From contig JAEUJW010000064.1 of assembly GCA_016793465.1 (NCBI GenBank), positions 1 through 58,099 of the forward strand: a DNA stretch of 58,099 nucleotides, in the 5' to 3' direction. The translations under genes were made by a program, and so were the position numbers. The notes below the pieces were generated by a model, which worked only from the letters and a program-made list of their open reading frames with translations, ran no database searches and had not been told where the DNA came from. Within the stretch, counting starts at the first letter, position 1; the number at the start of each line of letters is the position of its first letter. Source of the stretch: Myxococcales bacterium. Its GTDB lineage: Bacteria; Myxococcota; Polyangia; Nannocystales; Nannocystaceae. This document shows positions 22,531-31,402 of the stretch, piece after piece.

Positions 22531-22742
22531 GACAGCCGCAGCCCGATCGACACCGTCCGCAAGCGTTGCGCCCTCCGGTCCTTTGACCGCCGCGGCGAGC
22601 GCCCCCATGGTTTGAGCGTCAACAAGTTCAAGGCCCCGCGGCGCCGTCACAGATGCAGATCCGACTGGACGGATCGAGAGGCATCGGACGCCGCGAGGCC
22701 GCTTCTCTCACCTGCAGCTCATCCATCTGCAAGGAGTCCGTC

Positions 22743-22931
22743 ATGCTCACGTGGACGCTCATCTTCCTGGTCATCTCGCTCATCGCCGGCGCGCTCGGCT
22801 TCTCGGGCGTCTCCGGCGCCGCCGCCGGGGTGGCCCGCGTACTCTTCATGATCTTCCTGATCGCGCTCGTCGTCTCGCTCATCCTCGGGCTCGTCCACGG
22901 CTTCCACTGGCACGGCGCCGGCGTGTGGTGA
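22743..22931 (+). CDS. DUF1328-like small membrane protein
   Basis: 62 residues, almost all hydrophobic: two membrane helices (MLTWTLIFLVISLIAGALGF and VARVLFMIFLIALVVSLILGL) joined by a Gly/Ala turn, ending in a His/Trp tail. Length and the first-helix pattern fit DUF1328 (YtjA) proteins, often found in stress regulons. The ATG has AAGGAG 7 nt upstream, unlike the leaderless genes around it. Stands alone, convergent with the dihydrouridine synthase gene. Confidence 0.85.
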   Translation: MLTWTLIFLVISLIAGALGFSGVSGAAAGVARVLFMIFLIALVVSLILGLVHGFHWHGAGVW

Positions 22932-22958
22932 TCCGGCGACGCGGCCATGACGGCCGCC

Positions 22959-24074
22959 TCACCGACGGAGCTCGCAACGCACCGCGTCCCAGGCCGCGAG
23001 GCCCTTGACGCGGTCGAACATCGGCGTGAGCGCCGGGTCCACCCCGGCGCCCATCCTCAACCACTGTTTGACGCGGGCCAGCGCTCGTGAGGGCTGCAGA
23101 CCGGTGCCTACCAGCAACTCGTGGTAGCGCACCAGCAGCGCTCCGAGGCTGGCTCGCTCTTTCTGTTCGTCGTACGGCTCGCCGCGGATCGCCGCGAACA
23201 CCCGCGGCCGGGCCATCGCCGCCCGGCCGATCATGAACGCCTCGCAGCAGCTCTCGCCCGCGCAGGCCTGCACGTCCGCCGGCCCGCACACGTCGCCGTT
23301 GGCGACCACCGGCACCTCGACGACCGCCCGCGCGCGCGCGAGCGCGTCCCACACCACCGGCGGCTGATACAGCTGCGACCGCGTGCGGGCGTGGATGGTG
23401 ATCCACTCCGCCCCGCCCGCCGCCGCGGCCTCGGCGATCGCCTCGATCCCCTCCGACGAGTCCCACCCGACCCGCATCTTCATCGTCACCGGCACCCCGG
23501 GCCGCACCAGCTCCCGCGTCCGCGCCACGATCCGCCGGATCCGCTCCGGATACTTTAATAGGGAGGCCCCGCCGTCGTGGTTGTTCACGGTCTTCGCCGG
23601 GCACCCGAAATTCAGGTCGATCCCCGGCGCCCCCAGCTCCGCGGCCACCTGCGCCGTGCGGGCGATCGGCTCCGGGTCTCCGCCCAGCAACTGCACGAAC
23701 ACCGGCACCCCCGCCGCCGTGCGCCCGCCATGGCGCAGCTCCGGCACCTCGCGCAGCAGCACCGCCGCCGGCACCGGGTCCCGCGTCACCCGCACGAACT
23801 CCGACACGCACACCGAGATCCCGCTGCGCCCGTCCGCCGTCAGGAGCCCGCGGTACACCGCGTCCGTCACGCCGTCCATCGGCGCCAGCGCGAGGTACAG
23901 CCCCGCCGCGTCCGGCCGCTCCGCCACCTGCGCCCGCGCCGACCAGCGCGCCCGCCAGGCCGCCGCGGCCGCGACGCGCCTGTCCGCGAGGACAGCCTCG
24001 CTCACGCGCCGCGCCGGATCCGCCACGAACACCTCGCACGCCCCGGCCGCGCACGCCCCCGTGATCCCCTGCAT
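22959..24074 (-). CDS. tRNA-dihydrouridine synthase (Dus family)
   Basis: 371 residues. FMN enzyme that reduces uridine to dihydrouridine in tRNA. TIM-barrel motifs LALAPMDGVTDAVYR, PVFVQLLGGDPEPIART, the catalytic Cys in IDLNFGCPAKTVNNHDGGASLLK, TMKMRVGWD, ITIHARTRSQLY, VVANGDVCGPADV and FMIGRAAMARP. The GCPAKTVN loop favours a DusC-like type. About 60 residues precede the barrel (MQGITGACAAGACEVF...), unusual for Dus; a later start is possible. Palindrome copy 6 lies in this extension and encodes AVLADR. Confidence 0.9.
   Translation of the reverse strand: MQGITGACAAGACEVFVADPARRVSEAVLADRRVAAAAAWRARWSARAQVAERPDAAGLYLALAPMDGVTDAVYRGLLTADGRSGISVCVSEFVRVTRDPVPAAVLLREVPELRHGGRTAAGVPVFVQLLGGDPEPIARTAQVAAELGAPGIDLNFGCPAKTVNNHDGGASLLKYPERIRRIVARTRELVRPGVPVTMKMRVGWDSSEGIEAIAEAAAAGGAEWITIHARTRSQLYQPPVVWDALARARAVVEVPVVANGDVCGPADVQACAGESCCEAFMIGRAAMARPRVFAAIRGEPYDEQKERASLGALLVRYHELLVGTGLQPSRALARVKQWLRMGAGVDPALTPMFDRVKGLAAWDAVRCELRR
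23980..23995. repeat. dispersed palindrome, copy 6
   Basis: CTGTCC-GCGA-GGACAG, perfect. In frame in the N-terminal extension of the Dus gene. Confidence 0.75.
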
Positions 24075-24078
24075 CGTC

Positions 24079-24393
24079 CTACCGCCCGAGGTCCAGGTCC
24101 AGCTGGCGGTCGAGGTCGGCCGACCACGGCGCCAGCAGCAGCTCGTACGAGCGCGCCTGCACGACCTCGCCGAACGCGTCGCGCCGGCGCACCATGCGAC
24201 ACACGAACCCGCTCGGCGTCAACGACCTGCACCCCAGCAGCGCCCAGATCTCCAGCTCCACCGCCTCCACCGTGTGCCCGAGCCCCACCATCTCGTCGAC
24301 GATCTGACCCATCGGCACGCCGCGCTCACCGGCCTTGCCGGCTCGCTCGAGGATCGTCGCACGGAATCCGTCGCTCATCGGAGGCGGGAGCAT
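24079..24393 (-). CDS. small hypothetical protein, possible winged-helix fold
   Basis: 104 residues from the ATG at 24393, chosen for GGAGGGG 7 nt upstream. The middle (FRATILERAGKAGERGVPMGQIVDEMVGLGHTVEAVELEIWALLGCRSLTPSGFVCRMVRR) has the helix-helix-helix-strand rhythm of a winged helix, an inference only. It lies 4 nt upstream of the dihydrouridine synthase gene on the same strand, so the two are likely co-transcribed. Confidence 0.6.
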   Translation of the reverse strand: MLPPPMSDGFRATILERAGKAGERGVPMGQIVDEMVGLGHTVEAVELEIWALLGCRSLTPSGFVCRMVRRRDAFGEVVQARSYELLLAPWSADLDRQLDLDLGR

Positions 24394-24438
24394 GACAAAG
24401 CCCCTCCGCCGCCACAACCCCTCCGTTCGCGCCGCGCC

Positions 24439-25860
24439 CTAGAAAGCGTCCGTCACCTGCTCCACGCAGTACAGCCGCAGCGCCTGGTTGCACGCCACCG
24501 CGGGGCAACCCTCGCTCCACTCCGGCCCGCCCACGCCGACCCGCCCCGCCAGCGCCGAGCTCGCCGCGGCGCTGCTGGTCCAGCCGTCGCAGTCGCCGCC
24601 GTCGCCCGGCCCGCCGCTGCGCGACGTCCCCGTCCACGCCACCTGCTCGTCCTCCTCGCAGCTCTCGTCGAGCGACAGCATCTCGCCGGTCTCGGTCACG
24701 CGGATCGGGCTCTTCAAGGTCCCGTCGACCAGGTCGACCCAGCTCTCGGCCACCACGACCGGCCCGCCGACCAGCCCCGTGCGCATGATGTACGGCAACG
24801 TCAACGACTTGGCGAACCGCGTCGCCGGGCTCGCCGCGTCGTCGCTCAGCCACGCGCGATAGAACCCCGGCAGCTCCGCGTCGGCCGCCAGGCCCTGGCA
24901 CAGCAGGTCCGCGTTGGCGAGCCCGCCGATGTCCCCGCCGGTGAAGCGCGCGCTCGACACGAACACGTGCAGCGCGTCGCGCACGCACTTCGCGCTGCAG
25001 CCGTCGCCGTCGTCGGCGTTGCCGTCCTCGCACTTCTCGCCGATCGCCTGGTAGTCGTCGCCGCAGATCGAGACCTCGCAGAACTGCGAGCACGCGTCCC
25101 CGCCGACCACGTTGCCGTCGTCGCACTGCTCCGGCGCCGTGACGATGCCGTCGCCGCACTCCGGGTACGTGCACTGCGACGTGCACGAGATGTCGTCGTC
25201 GCACTGCTCGCCCGCGTCGACCTTCCCGTCGCCGCACAGCTCGCACCGGCACACCTCGCCGCAGCCGTCCATCAGCACCTTGTTGCCGTCGTCGCAGCAC
25301 TCGGTCGGCTGGCGGATCCCGTCGCCGCAGTAGGTCAGCGCGCAGAGCGTCGAGCAGCGCGCCCCGTCGCCGTTCTGCGCGCCGTCGTCGCAGGCCTCCC
25401 CGGGCTGGACGATGCCGTCCCCGCAGCCCGGCGGCCCGCACTTGCTCGTGCAGTCGTCGTCCTCGACGTCGTTGCCGTCGTCGCACTTCTCCGACCCGCT
25501 GTACAGACCGTCCCCGCAGCGCGGCGGCTCGCACTTGATCGTGCACCCGTCCGCGTTGTTGTCGTTGCCGTCGTCACACAGCTCGGCCGGGCCGATCAGC
25601 CCGTCCCCGCACTTGTTCTGCGTGCAGTTGGGCTTGCACGCCGCGAACATCCCGTTGCCCGCGCCGTCGTCGCACTGCTCGCCGGCCTGCAGGACCCCGT
25701 CGCCGCAGCCCGGCGGCGCGTCGCCGGTCGGCTCCGTGTCGCCGGTCGCCTCCGCCGCGGCCTCCGTCTCGCGGTAGCCGCCGTCTTTAAAAAAGCACCC
25801 GCCGAGCAGCCCCGCGAGCGCCGCGACCGCGCCGTACCTCCGTCGCGTTCGCCCGCTCAT
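24439..25860 (-). CDS. DUF4215 repeat lipoprotein with DUF1554-like C-terminal domain
   Basis: 473 residues. Lipobox LLGGC, a Thr/Glu linker, then about eight Cys-rich DUF4215 repeats of the form CGDGxxxxGExCDDGN (about residues 50-300). The C-terminal domain starts LHVFVSSARFTGGDIGGLANADLLCQ and ends CNQALRLYCVEQ, resembling DUF1554, which has a C-type-lectin-like fold. The ATG overlaps the kinase stop (ATGA), so the lipoprotein and the transmembrane kinase are translationally coupled. A surface sensor or adhesin is a reasonable inference. TGC TTT TTT AAA right after the lipobox is a rare AT codon run. Confidence 0.88.
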   Translation of the reverse strand: MSGRTRRRYGAVAALAGLLGGCFFKDGGYRETEAAAEATGDTEPTGDAPPGCGDGVLQAGEQCDDGAGNGMFAACKPNCTQNKCGDGLIGPAELCDDGNDNNADGCTIKCEPPRCGDGLYSGSEKCDDGNDVEDDDCTSKCGPPGCGDGIVQPGEACDDGAQNGDGARCSTLCALTYCGDGIRQPTECCDDGNKVLMDGCGEVCRCELCGDGKVDAGEQCDDDISCTSQCTYPECGDGIVTAPEQCDDGNVVGGDACSQFCEVSICGDDYQAIGEKCEDGNADDGDGCSAKCVRDALHVFVSSARFTGGDIGGLANADLLCQGLAADAELPGFYRAWLSDDAASPATRFAKSLTLPYIMRTGLVGGPVVVAESWVDLVDGTLKSPIRVTETGEMLSLDESCEEDEQVAWTGTSRSGGPGDGGDCDGWTSSAAASSALAGRVGVGGPEWSEGCPAVACNQALRLYCVEQVTDAF

Positions 25861-27386
25861 GGCACACGAAACTCCCTGATCGCCGTGCAGCGCTCCGGCT
25901 TGGCGTCGCCCGGCAGCTTCTTCGCCGCGATCGCCTGGCCGAGGCACCCGTCGAAGCTCTTCGACCCGCTGCTCTCGAGCACCTTGACCGTCACGGCCCG
26001 GCCCGCCTCGCCGCTCAGGCTCAGGCGCAGGCGGTCGCCGCCGGTCACGCCCGTGCCTTGCGCGCACGCCCTGGCCCTGGCCGGCGACACCTTCGTCAGC
26101 GCGGACACCAGCGCGGCCTCGCAGTCGGGGGCGCGCTTGCTCGACCTCTTGCCCGGCTTCTTGTCCGGCGTCGGCGCCTCGGGCGGCGTCACCGGCTCGG
26201 GCTCGGGCGTCGGCGCCTGCTCGACCGCCACCGGCGCCGGCGCCTGCTCGACCACCACCGGCGCCGGCGCGACCGGCTGCTCCTCGACCGGCGCCGGCGC
26301 GCGCCCGGCCAGCGTCACACCGATCGCCACCACCAGCCCCAGCGCCACCACGGCCATCGCCGCCAGCAGCAGCGTGCGTTGCGACTCGCGCTGCGCCCGC
26401 ACGGCCGGCAGCGTCACCTGCACCGACGGCACCGCCTCGTGCGCCGCGCGTCCGCTCGCCGACGACGACGTCTCGACCGGCGCCGCGGGCAACGCCAACG
26501 CCGCCTCGAGCGCCGCGACCATCGCCCCCATCTCCTGGTAGCGCTGCTCCGGGTCGACCGCCATCGCCTGCGTGACGACGGCCGCCATCGCCGGCGGCAG
26601 CGACACGTCCGGCGCCGCCTCGGCCAGCGTCAGCGCCCGCCCGCCCATCACCGCGCGCATGACCTCCGCCGCCGACTTGCCGACGAACGGCCGCCTGCCC
26701 GTCAGCACCTCGAACAGCATCACCCCGCACGAGTACACGTCCGTGCGCCCGTCGATCACGTCGCCCGACGCCTGCTCCGGCGACATGTACTGCGGCGTGC
26801 CCAGCACCTCGCGCCGGCTCGTCAGTCCGCCGCCCTCGGTGTCCTCGCCCGACAGCAGCTTGGCGATCCCGAAGTCGAGCACTTTAATAAAGTCCGGGTT
26901 GCCGGCCCGCGTCATGCGAAAGATGTTGGCCGGCTTCAGGTCGCGATGAACGATCCCGTGCACGTGCGCCGCCTGCAGCGCGCGGCACACCTGCAGCATC
27001 ATGGCCCCCGCCCGCTGCCACGGCAGCCGCCGCTCGCGCGCCAGCAGGTCGGCCAGCGTCTCGCCTTTTAGCAGCTCCATCGAGAAGTACAGCGCGCCCG
27101 CCTCGGTGCGCCCGACATCGATGATCTCCACGATGTTCTCGTGCTCGATCTTCGCCGTCGTCGTCGCCTCGCGGGTGAAGCGTTCGGCCAGCTTCTGGCG
27201 CTGGCCGAGCTCCGGCAGCAGCACCTTGACCGCGAACTTCCGCCGCGTGACCACGTGCTCCGCGACGTACACCACCCCGAACCCGCCGACGCCGAGCGGC
27301 TCCAACACCCGGTAGCGACCTCCGAGCACCTGCCCGCTCAAGTCGTCTTCTGCCGCGAGACCCTTCACCGACCGATCCGCTCGCAT
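25857..27386 (-). CDS. transmembrane Ser/Thr protein kinase
   Basis: 509 residues from the ATG at 27386 (a start at 27410 is possible). The kinase domain has the glycine loop LGVGGFGVVY, FAVKVLLP, HRDLKPANIF, DFG in VLDFGIAKLL, and activation segment GTPQYMSPEQASGD. A Ser/Ala linker leads to one membrane helix (RTLLLAAMAVVALGLVVAIGVTL), then an extracytoplasmic Pro/Val/Glu repeat (PAPVVVEQ-APAPVAVEQ-APTPEPEP) and a C-terminal domain with two Cys pairs (DCEAAL...ARACAQG; FDGCLGQ...ERCTAI). All catalytic residues present. Coupled to the DUF4215 lipoprotein downstream. Confidence 0.93.
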   Translation of the reverse strand: MRADRSVKGLAAEDDLSGQVLGGRYRVLEPLGVGGFGVVYVAEHVVTRRKFAVKVLLPELGQRQKLAERFTREATTTAKIEHENIVEIIDVGRTEAGALYFSMELLKGETLADLLARERRLPWQRAGAMMLQVCRALQAAHVHGIVHRDLKPANIFRMTRAGNPDFIKVLDFGIAKLLSGEDTEGGGLTSRREVLGTPQYMSPEQASGDVIDGRTDVYSCGVMLFEVLTGRRPFVGKSAAEVMRAVMGGRALTLAEAAPDVSLPPAMAAVVTQAMAVDPEQRYQEMGAMVAALEAALALPAAPVETSSSASGRAAHEAVPSVQVTLPAVRAQRESQRTLLLAAMAVVALGLVVAIGVTLAGRAPAPVEEQPVAPAPVVVEQAPAPVAVEQAPTPEPEPVTPPEAPTPDKKPGKRSSKRAPDCEAALVSALTKVSPARARACAQGTGVTGGDRLRLSLSGEAGRAVTVKVLESSGSKSFDGCLGQAIAAKKLPGDAKPERCTAIREFRVP

Positions 27387-27471
27387 CGTACAGGAACGAC
27401 CGCGCAGCAACTACCGGAGCCCTGTTCGCGCAACCGCGCCCGCCTCGCGTGACACCCTCCGCGCAGACCGC

Positions 27472-27477
27472 TACGCT
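27472..27477 (+). promoter_or_regulatory. -10 box TACGCT, leaderless type
   Basis: TACGCT 10 nt before the GTG at 27488. Confidence 0.5.
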
Positions 27478-27487
27478 TGGCCCTCTC

Positions 27488-28375
27488 GTGCCGCGTGTGC
27501 GTCGTCGCCCCTGTGTGCCGCTGCTGATCGCAGCGCTGATCGCCTCGTGGCCGGCGCCGGCGCCGGCGCTCGCTCCGCCCGCGAAGTGCCCCAAGAAAGT
27601 CGACGCCGCTCCCCCCGCCGAGGCCCTCGAGCTGAAGAACGTCGCCCAGGACATGCGCTCCGCCGAGGCCTGGACCAAGGCCACCCGCTACTTCCGCGAC
27701 GCCGTCGTCGCCCTCCCGCGCTGCCCGACCTACGCCGACGAACGCCTGCGCTGGACCCTCTGGGCCGTCGAGACCTTCGAGGCCAGCCGCGCCGCGCCCG
27801 ACGACGACCTCCGCGGCTTCGTCGACGCCCAGCTCGACCTGCTCGCCCCCGACACCGACCGCCTGCCCGACCACCCGCAGCTGGTCGCCGCCCGCGAGCG
27901 CCTCCAGCCCGTCGCCGAGCCCGAGCCCCAACCTGTCCCCGAGGACATCCCACCTCCGCCCGTCCGCCGCAGCAGACCCGCCGGTCCCGCCTTGCTCGGC
28001 ACCGGCGGCGCCGTTCTCGTCGTCGGCGCGGTGCTCGGCGGCGTGTTCGCGTCGCGCGCCCGCGGCCTCTCGGACCAGCTCAACGGCGACGCCGGACTCT
28101 ACGACCAGGCCGCCGCAGTCGGGTGTGGCGCCGAGCCCACCGCCGGCGACGACCCGTCCTGCACGGACCTCCGCGCCGACATCGACCACACGCGTGACGC
28201 GGGCCACAGCGCCGACACCGTCGCCGTCGTCGGGATCTCCCTGGCCGCGGTCGGCGCCGCCCTCGCGCTCACCGGCCTCGGCCTCACCCTCCACGCCCGC
28301 CGCGCCCGCCGCTCCGAGTCGACCCTCCGCGTCGTCCCGCAGTGGGCCGGCCTCTCGCTCACCGGCAGGTTCTAG
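27488..28375 (+). CDS. hypothetical exported/membrane protein
   Basis: 295 residues from a GTG. Signal peptide about 1-29 (VPLLIAALIASWPAPAPALA), a helical region with KATRYFRDAVVALPRCPTYADERLR (TPR-like), a Pro-rich linker, then two membrane helices (ALLGTGGAVLVVGAVLGGVFA and TVAVVGISLAAVGAALALTGLGLTL) flanking a Cys-containing loop. This layout is common in myxobacterial proteins encoded next to Ser/Thr kinases. Divergent from the kinase gene. Linker palindrome 7 encodes PVPEDI. Confidence 0.65.
   Translation: MPRVRRRPCVPLLIAALIASWPAPAPALAPPAKCPKKVDAAPPAEALELKNVAQDMRSAEAWTKATRYFRDAVVALPRCPTYADERLRWTLWAVETFEASRAAPDDDLRGFVDAQLDLLAPDTDRLPDHPQLVAARERLQPVAEPEPQPVPEDIPPPPVRRSRPAGPALLGTGGAVLVVGAVLGGVFASRARGLSDQLNGDAGLYDQAAAVGCGAEPTAGDDPSCTDLRADIDHTRDAGHSADTVAVVGISLAAVGAALALTGLGLTLHARRARRSESTLRVVPQWAGLSLTGRF
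27936..27949. repeat. dispersed palindrome, copy 7 (short)
   Basis: TGTCC-CCGA-GGACA, 5-bp arms; outer pair does not match. In frame in a Pro-rich linker. Confidence 0.5.
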
Positions 28376-28378
28376 CGC

Positions 28379-29017
28379 TCAGAACGCCCGCGCGAACGAC
28401 TGCTCCGCCGCCTCGACGAGGTCGCCGATGTCCGCCCCGTCGACGTACATGTGATTGACCTGCAGCCCGACCGGCACGCGCACGCGCCCCGCGTCGTCGC
28501 GCAGCTTCCCGAACGCGATCATCGGCTGCCCCGCGGTCGTGTCCGCCAGCGGCGCGTGGTTGAACCCGGTGAACGCCACCCGCGGCAGCGTCGTGTAGTA
28601 CGCCGAGTCCGGCGCCTCACCGCCGCCGCGCAGCCCGAGCTCCGCCGCCGCCGCGCGCGTCGCCGCCGCCGTCTCCGTCAGGAACCGCCGCGGCTCCGCG
28701 TCCCACGCGCGGTGCAAAAAATTGAACGTGCGCTGCGGCCCCGGCACCGTCATGCCGAGCCCGAGCTCGTCGTGCAGCACCACGTCCTCGCCGACCAGCC
28801 GCACGCGGAACGCCGCCACCGCCAGCAGCGCGCGGTGAAACCCCCAGCACAGCCCCGCGTACACCGGCAGCCCCTCGCGCCGCACGACCTGCAGCAGCGC
28901 CGTCACCTCGAGCTCGAACGTCAACGAGTAGAACGGGTCGGGGTAGCGGCGATAGAACTCGAGGTGCGTCCGCCGCGGGTAGTCGTCGATCACGCGAGAG
29001 CCCACGCGCCGCACCAT
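28379..29017 (-). CDS. CatA-like O-acetyltransferase (chloramphenicol acetyltransferase family)
   Basis: 212 residues, the usual CAT length. Catalytic His motif at the C-terminus: VNHMYVDGADIGDLVE (HxxxDG). N-terminal RRTHLEFYRRYPDPFYSLTFELEVT and the FTGFNHAPLAD strand match the family. CAT-like enzymes use acetyl-CoA to acetylate small molecules; many environmental members have no proven antibiotic substrate, so resistance should not be assumed. Immediately downstream of the phosphofructokinase gene on the same strand. Confidence 0.85.
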   Translation of the reverse strand: MVRRVGSRVIDDYPRRTHLEFYRRYPDPFYSLTFELEVTALLQVVRREGLPVYAGLCWGFHRALLAVAAFRVRLVGEDVVLHDELGLGMTVPGPQRTFNFLHRAWDAEPRRFLTETAAATRAAAAELGLRGGGEAPDSAYYTTLPRVAFTGFNHAPLADTTAGQPMIAFGKLRDDAGRVRVPVGLQVNHMYVDGADIGDLVEAAEQSFARAF

Positions 29018-29065
29018 GCCGGCGTTCCCCCGGCCTGTCGAGCATCGACCTGTCCGTAAGGCCAG

Positions 29066-30151
<1,086 letters not shown>

Positions 30152-30152
30152 C

Positions 30153-30168
30153 CTGTCCCTCCGGACAT
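30153..30168. repeat. dispersed palindrome, copy 8 (intergenic)
   Basis: TGTCC-CTCC-GGACA with one mismatched outer pair. It occupies the 22-bp gap between the asd stop and the pfkA start. Confidence 0.55.
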
Positions 30169-30173
30169 GTCCC

Positions 30174-31214
30174 TCAGGGCATCGCGCCCGGCGCCTGCAG
30201 CACCGGGTCGGCCGCCTGGAACCACCGCGCCGCGACGCGCACCGCGTTGGTCGCCGCCCCCAGGCGCAGGTTGTCGCCCGCCACCGTCAGGCACACCTCC
30301 GCGGGCGCGCGCGGATCGACGCGCACCCGCCCGGCCAGCGCGTGGTCGCGGTCGTGCACGCACGCGAGCGCCGACAGCCCCGCCCCGTCCGGCGCGGGGA
30401 CCGCCCGCACCAGCGGAGACGCGCGCTCGTCGACCAGCAGCGCCAGCACCTCCGCAGGCGTGACCGCCCGTTCGCAGCGCAGCCACACCTGCTCGTAGTG
30501 CCCGACCGCCACCGGCACCCGGCAGGCCTGCGCCGACACCCGCAGCTCCGGCGCCGCCAGGATGCGCACCGTCTCGCTCATCAGCTTGCGCTCCTCGGCC
30601 GAGAACCCGCTCTCGTCGGTCTTGCCGTTGTGCGGCACCGTGTTGCCGACGTACCCGCTCGGCGCCAGCTGCTGCCCGAGCCGGTCCTCCTGCTGGTAGC
30701 CGACGCGCGCCTCCAGCAAGAATTGGTCGAGCGTCGCCAGCCCGGCCCCGCTGATCGCCTGGTACGTGGCGACCGTCACCGACTGCAGGCCGAACGCGCG
30801 GCGCAGCGGCGCCAGCACCAGCGCCAGCGGGATGGTCGTGCAGTTCGGATTGGCCACCAGCCCGGTCTCCGCGGTCACCAGCCCGTCGTTGACCCCGGCG
30901 ACCACCAGCGGGACCTGCGGGTCGTGGCGGTAGGTGTTGCTCTTGTCGACCACGCGGTAGCCGAGCTGGCGCAGCCGCGGCACGTAGCGCGCGCTGTACT
31001 CGTCGTCGAGGGCAACGAAGGCCAGGTCGCCGCCGGTCACGTCGGCGCCGTCGAGCGCCTGCGCCCCGCGCACCGCGAAGTGCCGGCCGCCCACTTCGAG
31101 GTCCTGGTCGCGGCTCGCATACAGCTCGAGCTGCGCCCCGGGCCACGCCCGCGGGATGAGGTGCAGCAGCTCACGTCCGACCAGCCCCGTCGCGCCGAGA
31201 ATGCAGATCCGCAT
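30174..31214 (-). CDS. asd: aspartate-semialdehyde dehydrogenase
   Basis: 346 residues. Reduces aspartyl phosphate to the semialdehyde, feeding Lys/DAP, Met and Thr synthesis. NADP-binding ILGATGLVGRELL, SNTYRHDPQVPLVVAGVN, catalytic Cys in VANPNCTTIPL, GAGLATLDQFLLEAR, and substrate/His motif CRVPVAVGHYEQV. The last has Tyr after GH where many have Ser. ATG at 31214 is 8 nt after a TATAGT box. Confidence 0.95.
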   Translation of the reverse strand: MRICILGATGLVGRELLHLIPRAWPGAQLELYASRDQDLEVGGRHFAVRGAQALDGADVTGGDLAFVALDDEYSARYVPRLRQLGYRVVDKSNTYRHDPQVPLVVAGVNDGLVTAETGLVANPNCTTIPLALVLAPLRRAFGLQSVTVATYQAISGAGLATLDQFLLEARVGYQQEDRLGQQLAPSGYVGNTVPHNGKTDESGFSAEERKLMSETVRILAAPELRVSAQACRVPVAVGHYEQVWLRCERAVTPAEVLALLVDERASPLVRAVPAPDGAGLSALACVHDRDHALAGRVRVDPRAPAEVCLTVAGDNLRLGAATNAVRVAARWFQAADPVLQAPGAMP

Positions 31215-31222
31215 GCGCGCGC

Positions 31223-31228
31223 ACTATA
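31223..31228 (-). promoter_or_regulatory. -10 box TATAGT, leaderless type (asd)
   Basis: TATAGT on the minus strand 8 nt before the asd ATG. No good -35 at 17 nt. Confidence 0.55.
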
Positions 31229-31375
31229 CAAGATCCGCCACCCCTCCCCGCCTGCAGCTTCCGCCGCGAATCCTCCGGGAAATTGCGCGCTCCCCGCGAG
31301 CCGACCCGGAACCTCAACCGCCCCTGGCCTGGGGTAAACAGCCGCCGGCTTGCCCTGCTCCGCGGGCCCACGTAG

Positions 31376-31392
31376 CCTCCAACCGTTGGAGG
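31376..31392 (+). promoter_or_regulatory. palindrome covering the Shine-Dalgarno of the 31403 gene
   Basis: CCTCCAAC-C-GTTGGAGG, a perfect palindrome around one central base. Its right arm contains GGAGG (31388-31392), 10 nt before the ATG. In RNA the ribosome site would be paired; in DNA it could be an operator. Confidence 0.5.
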
Positions 31393-31402
31393 TCCATTAA
31401 GC

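Noticed and set aside
22531..22742. RNA gene or riboswitch upstream of DUF1328
   Set aside because: No conserved RNA motif or strong hairpin with T-run seen; only a ribosome site is evident.
24900..25750. CRISPR-like regular repetition
   Set aside because: The periodicity comes from Cys-rich DUF4215 protein repeats; units vary in sequence and are coding. The same holds for 31650-32230.
28379..29017. Antibiotic resistance gene (chloramphenicol acetyltransferase)
   Set aside because: The fold and HxxxDG motif fit, but sequence alone does not show chloramphenicol as substrate and there is no resistance context.
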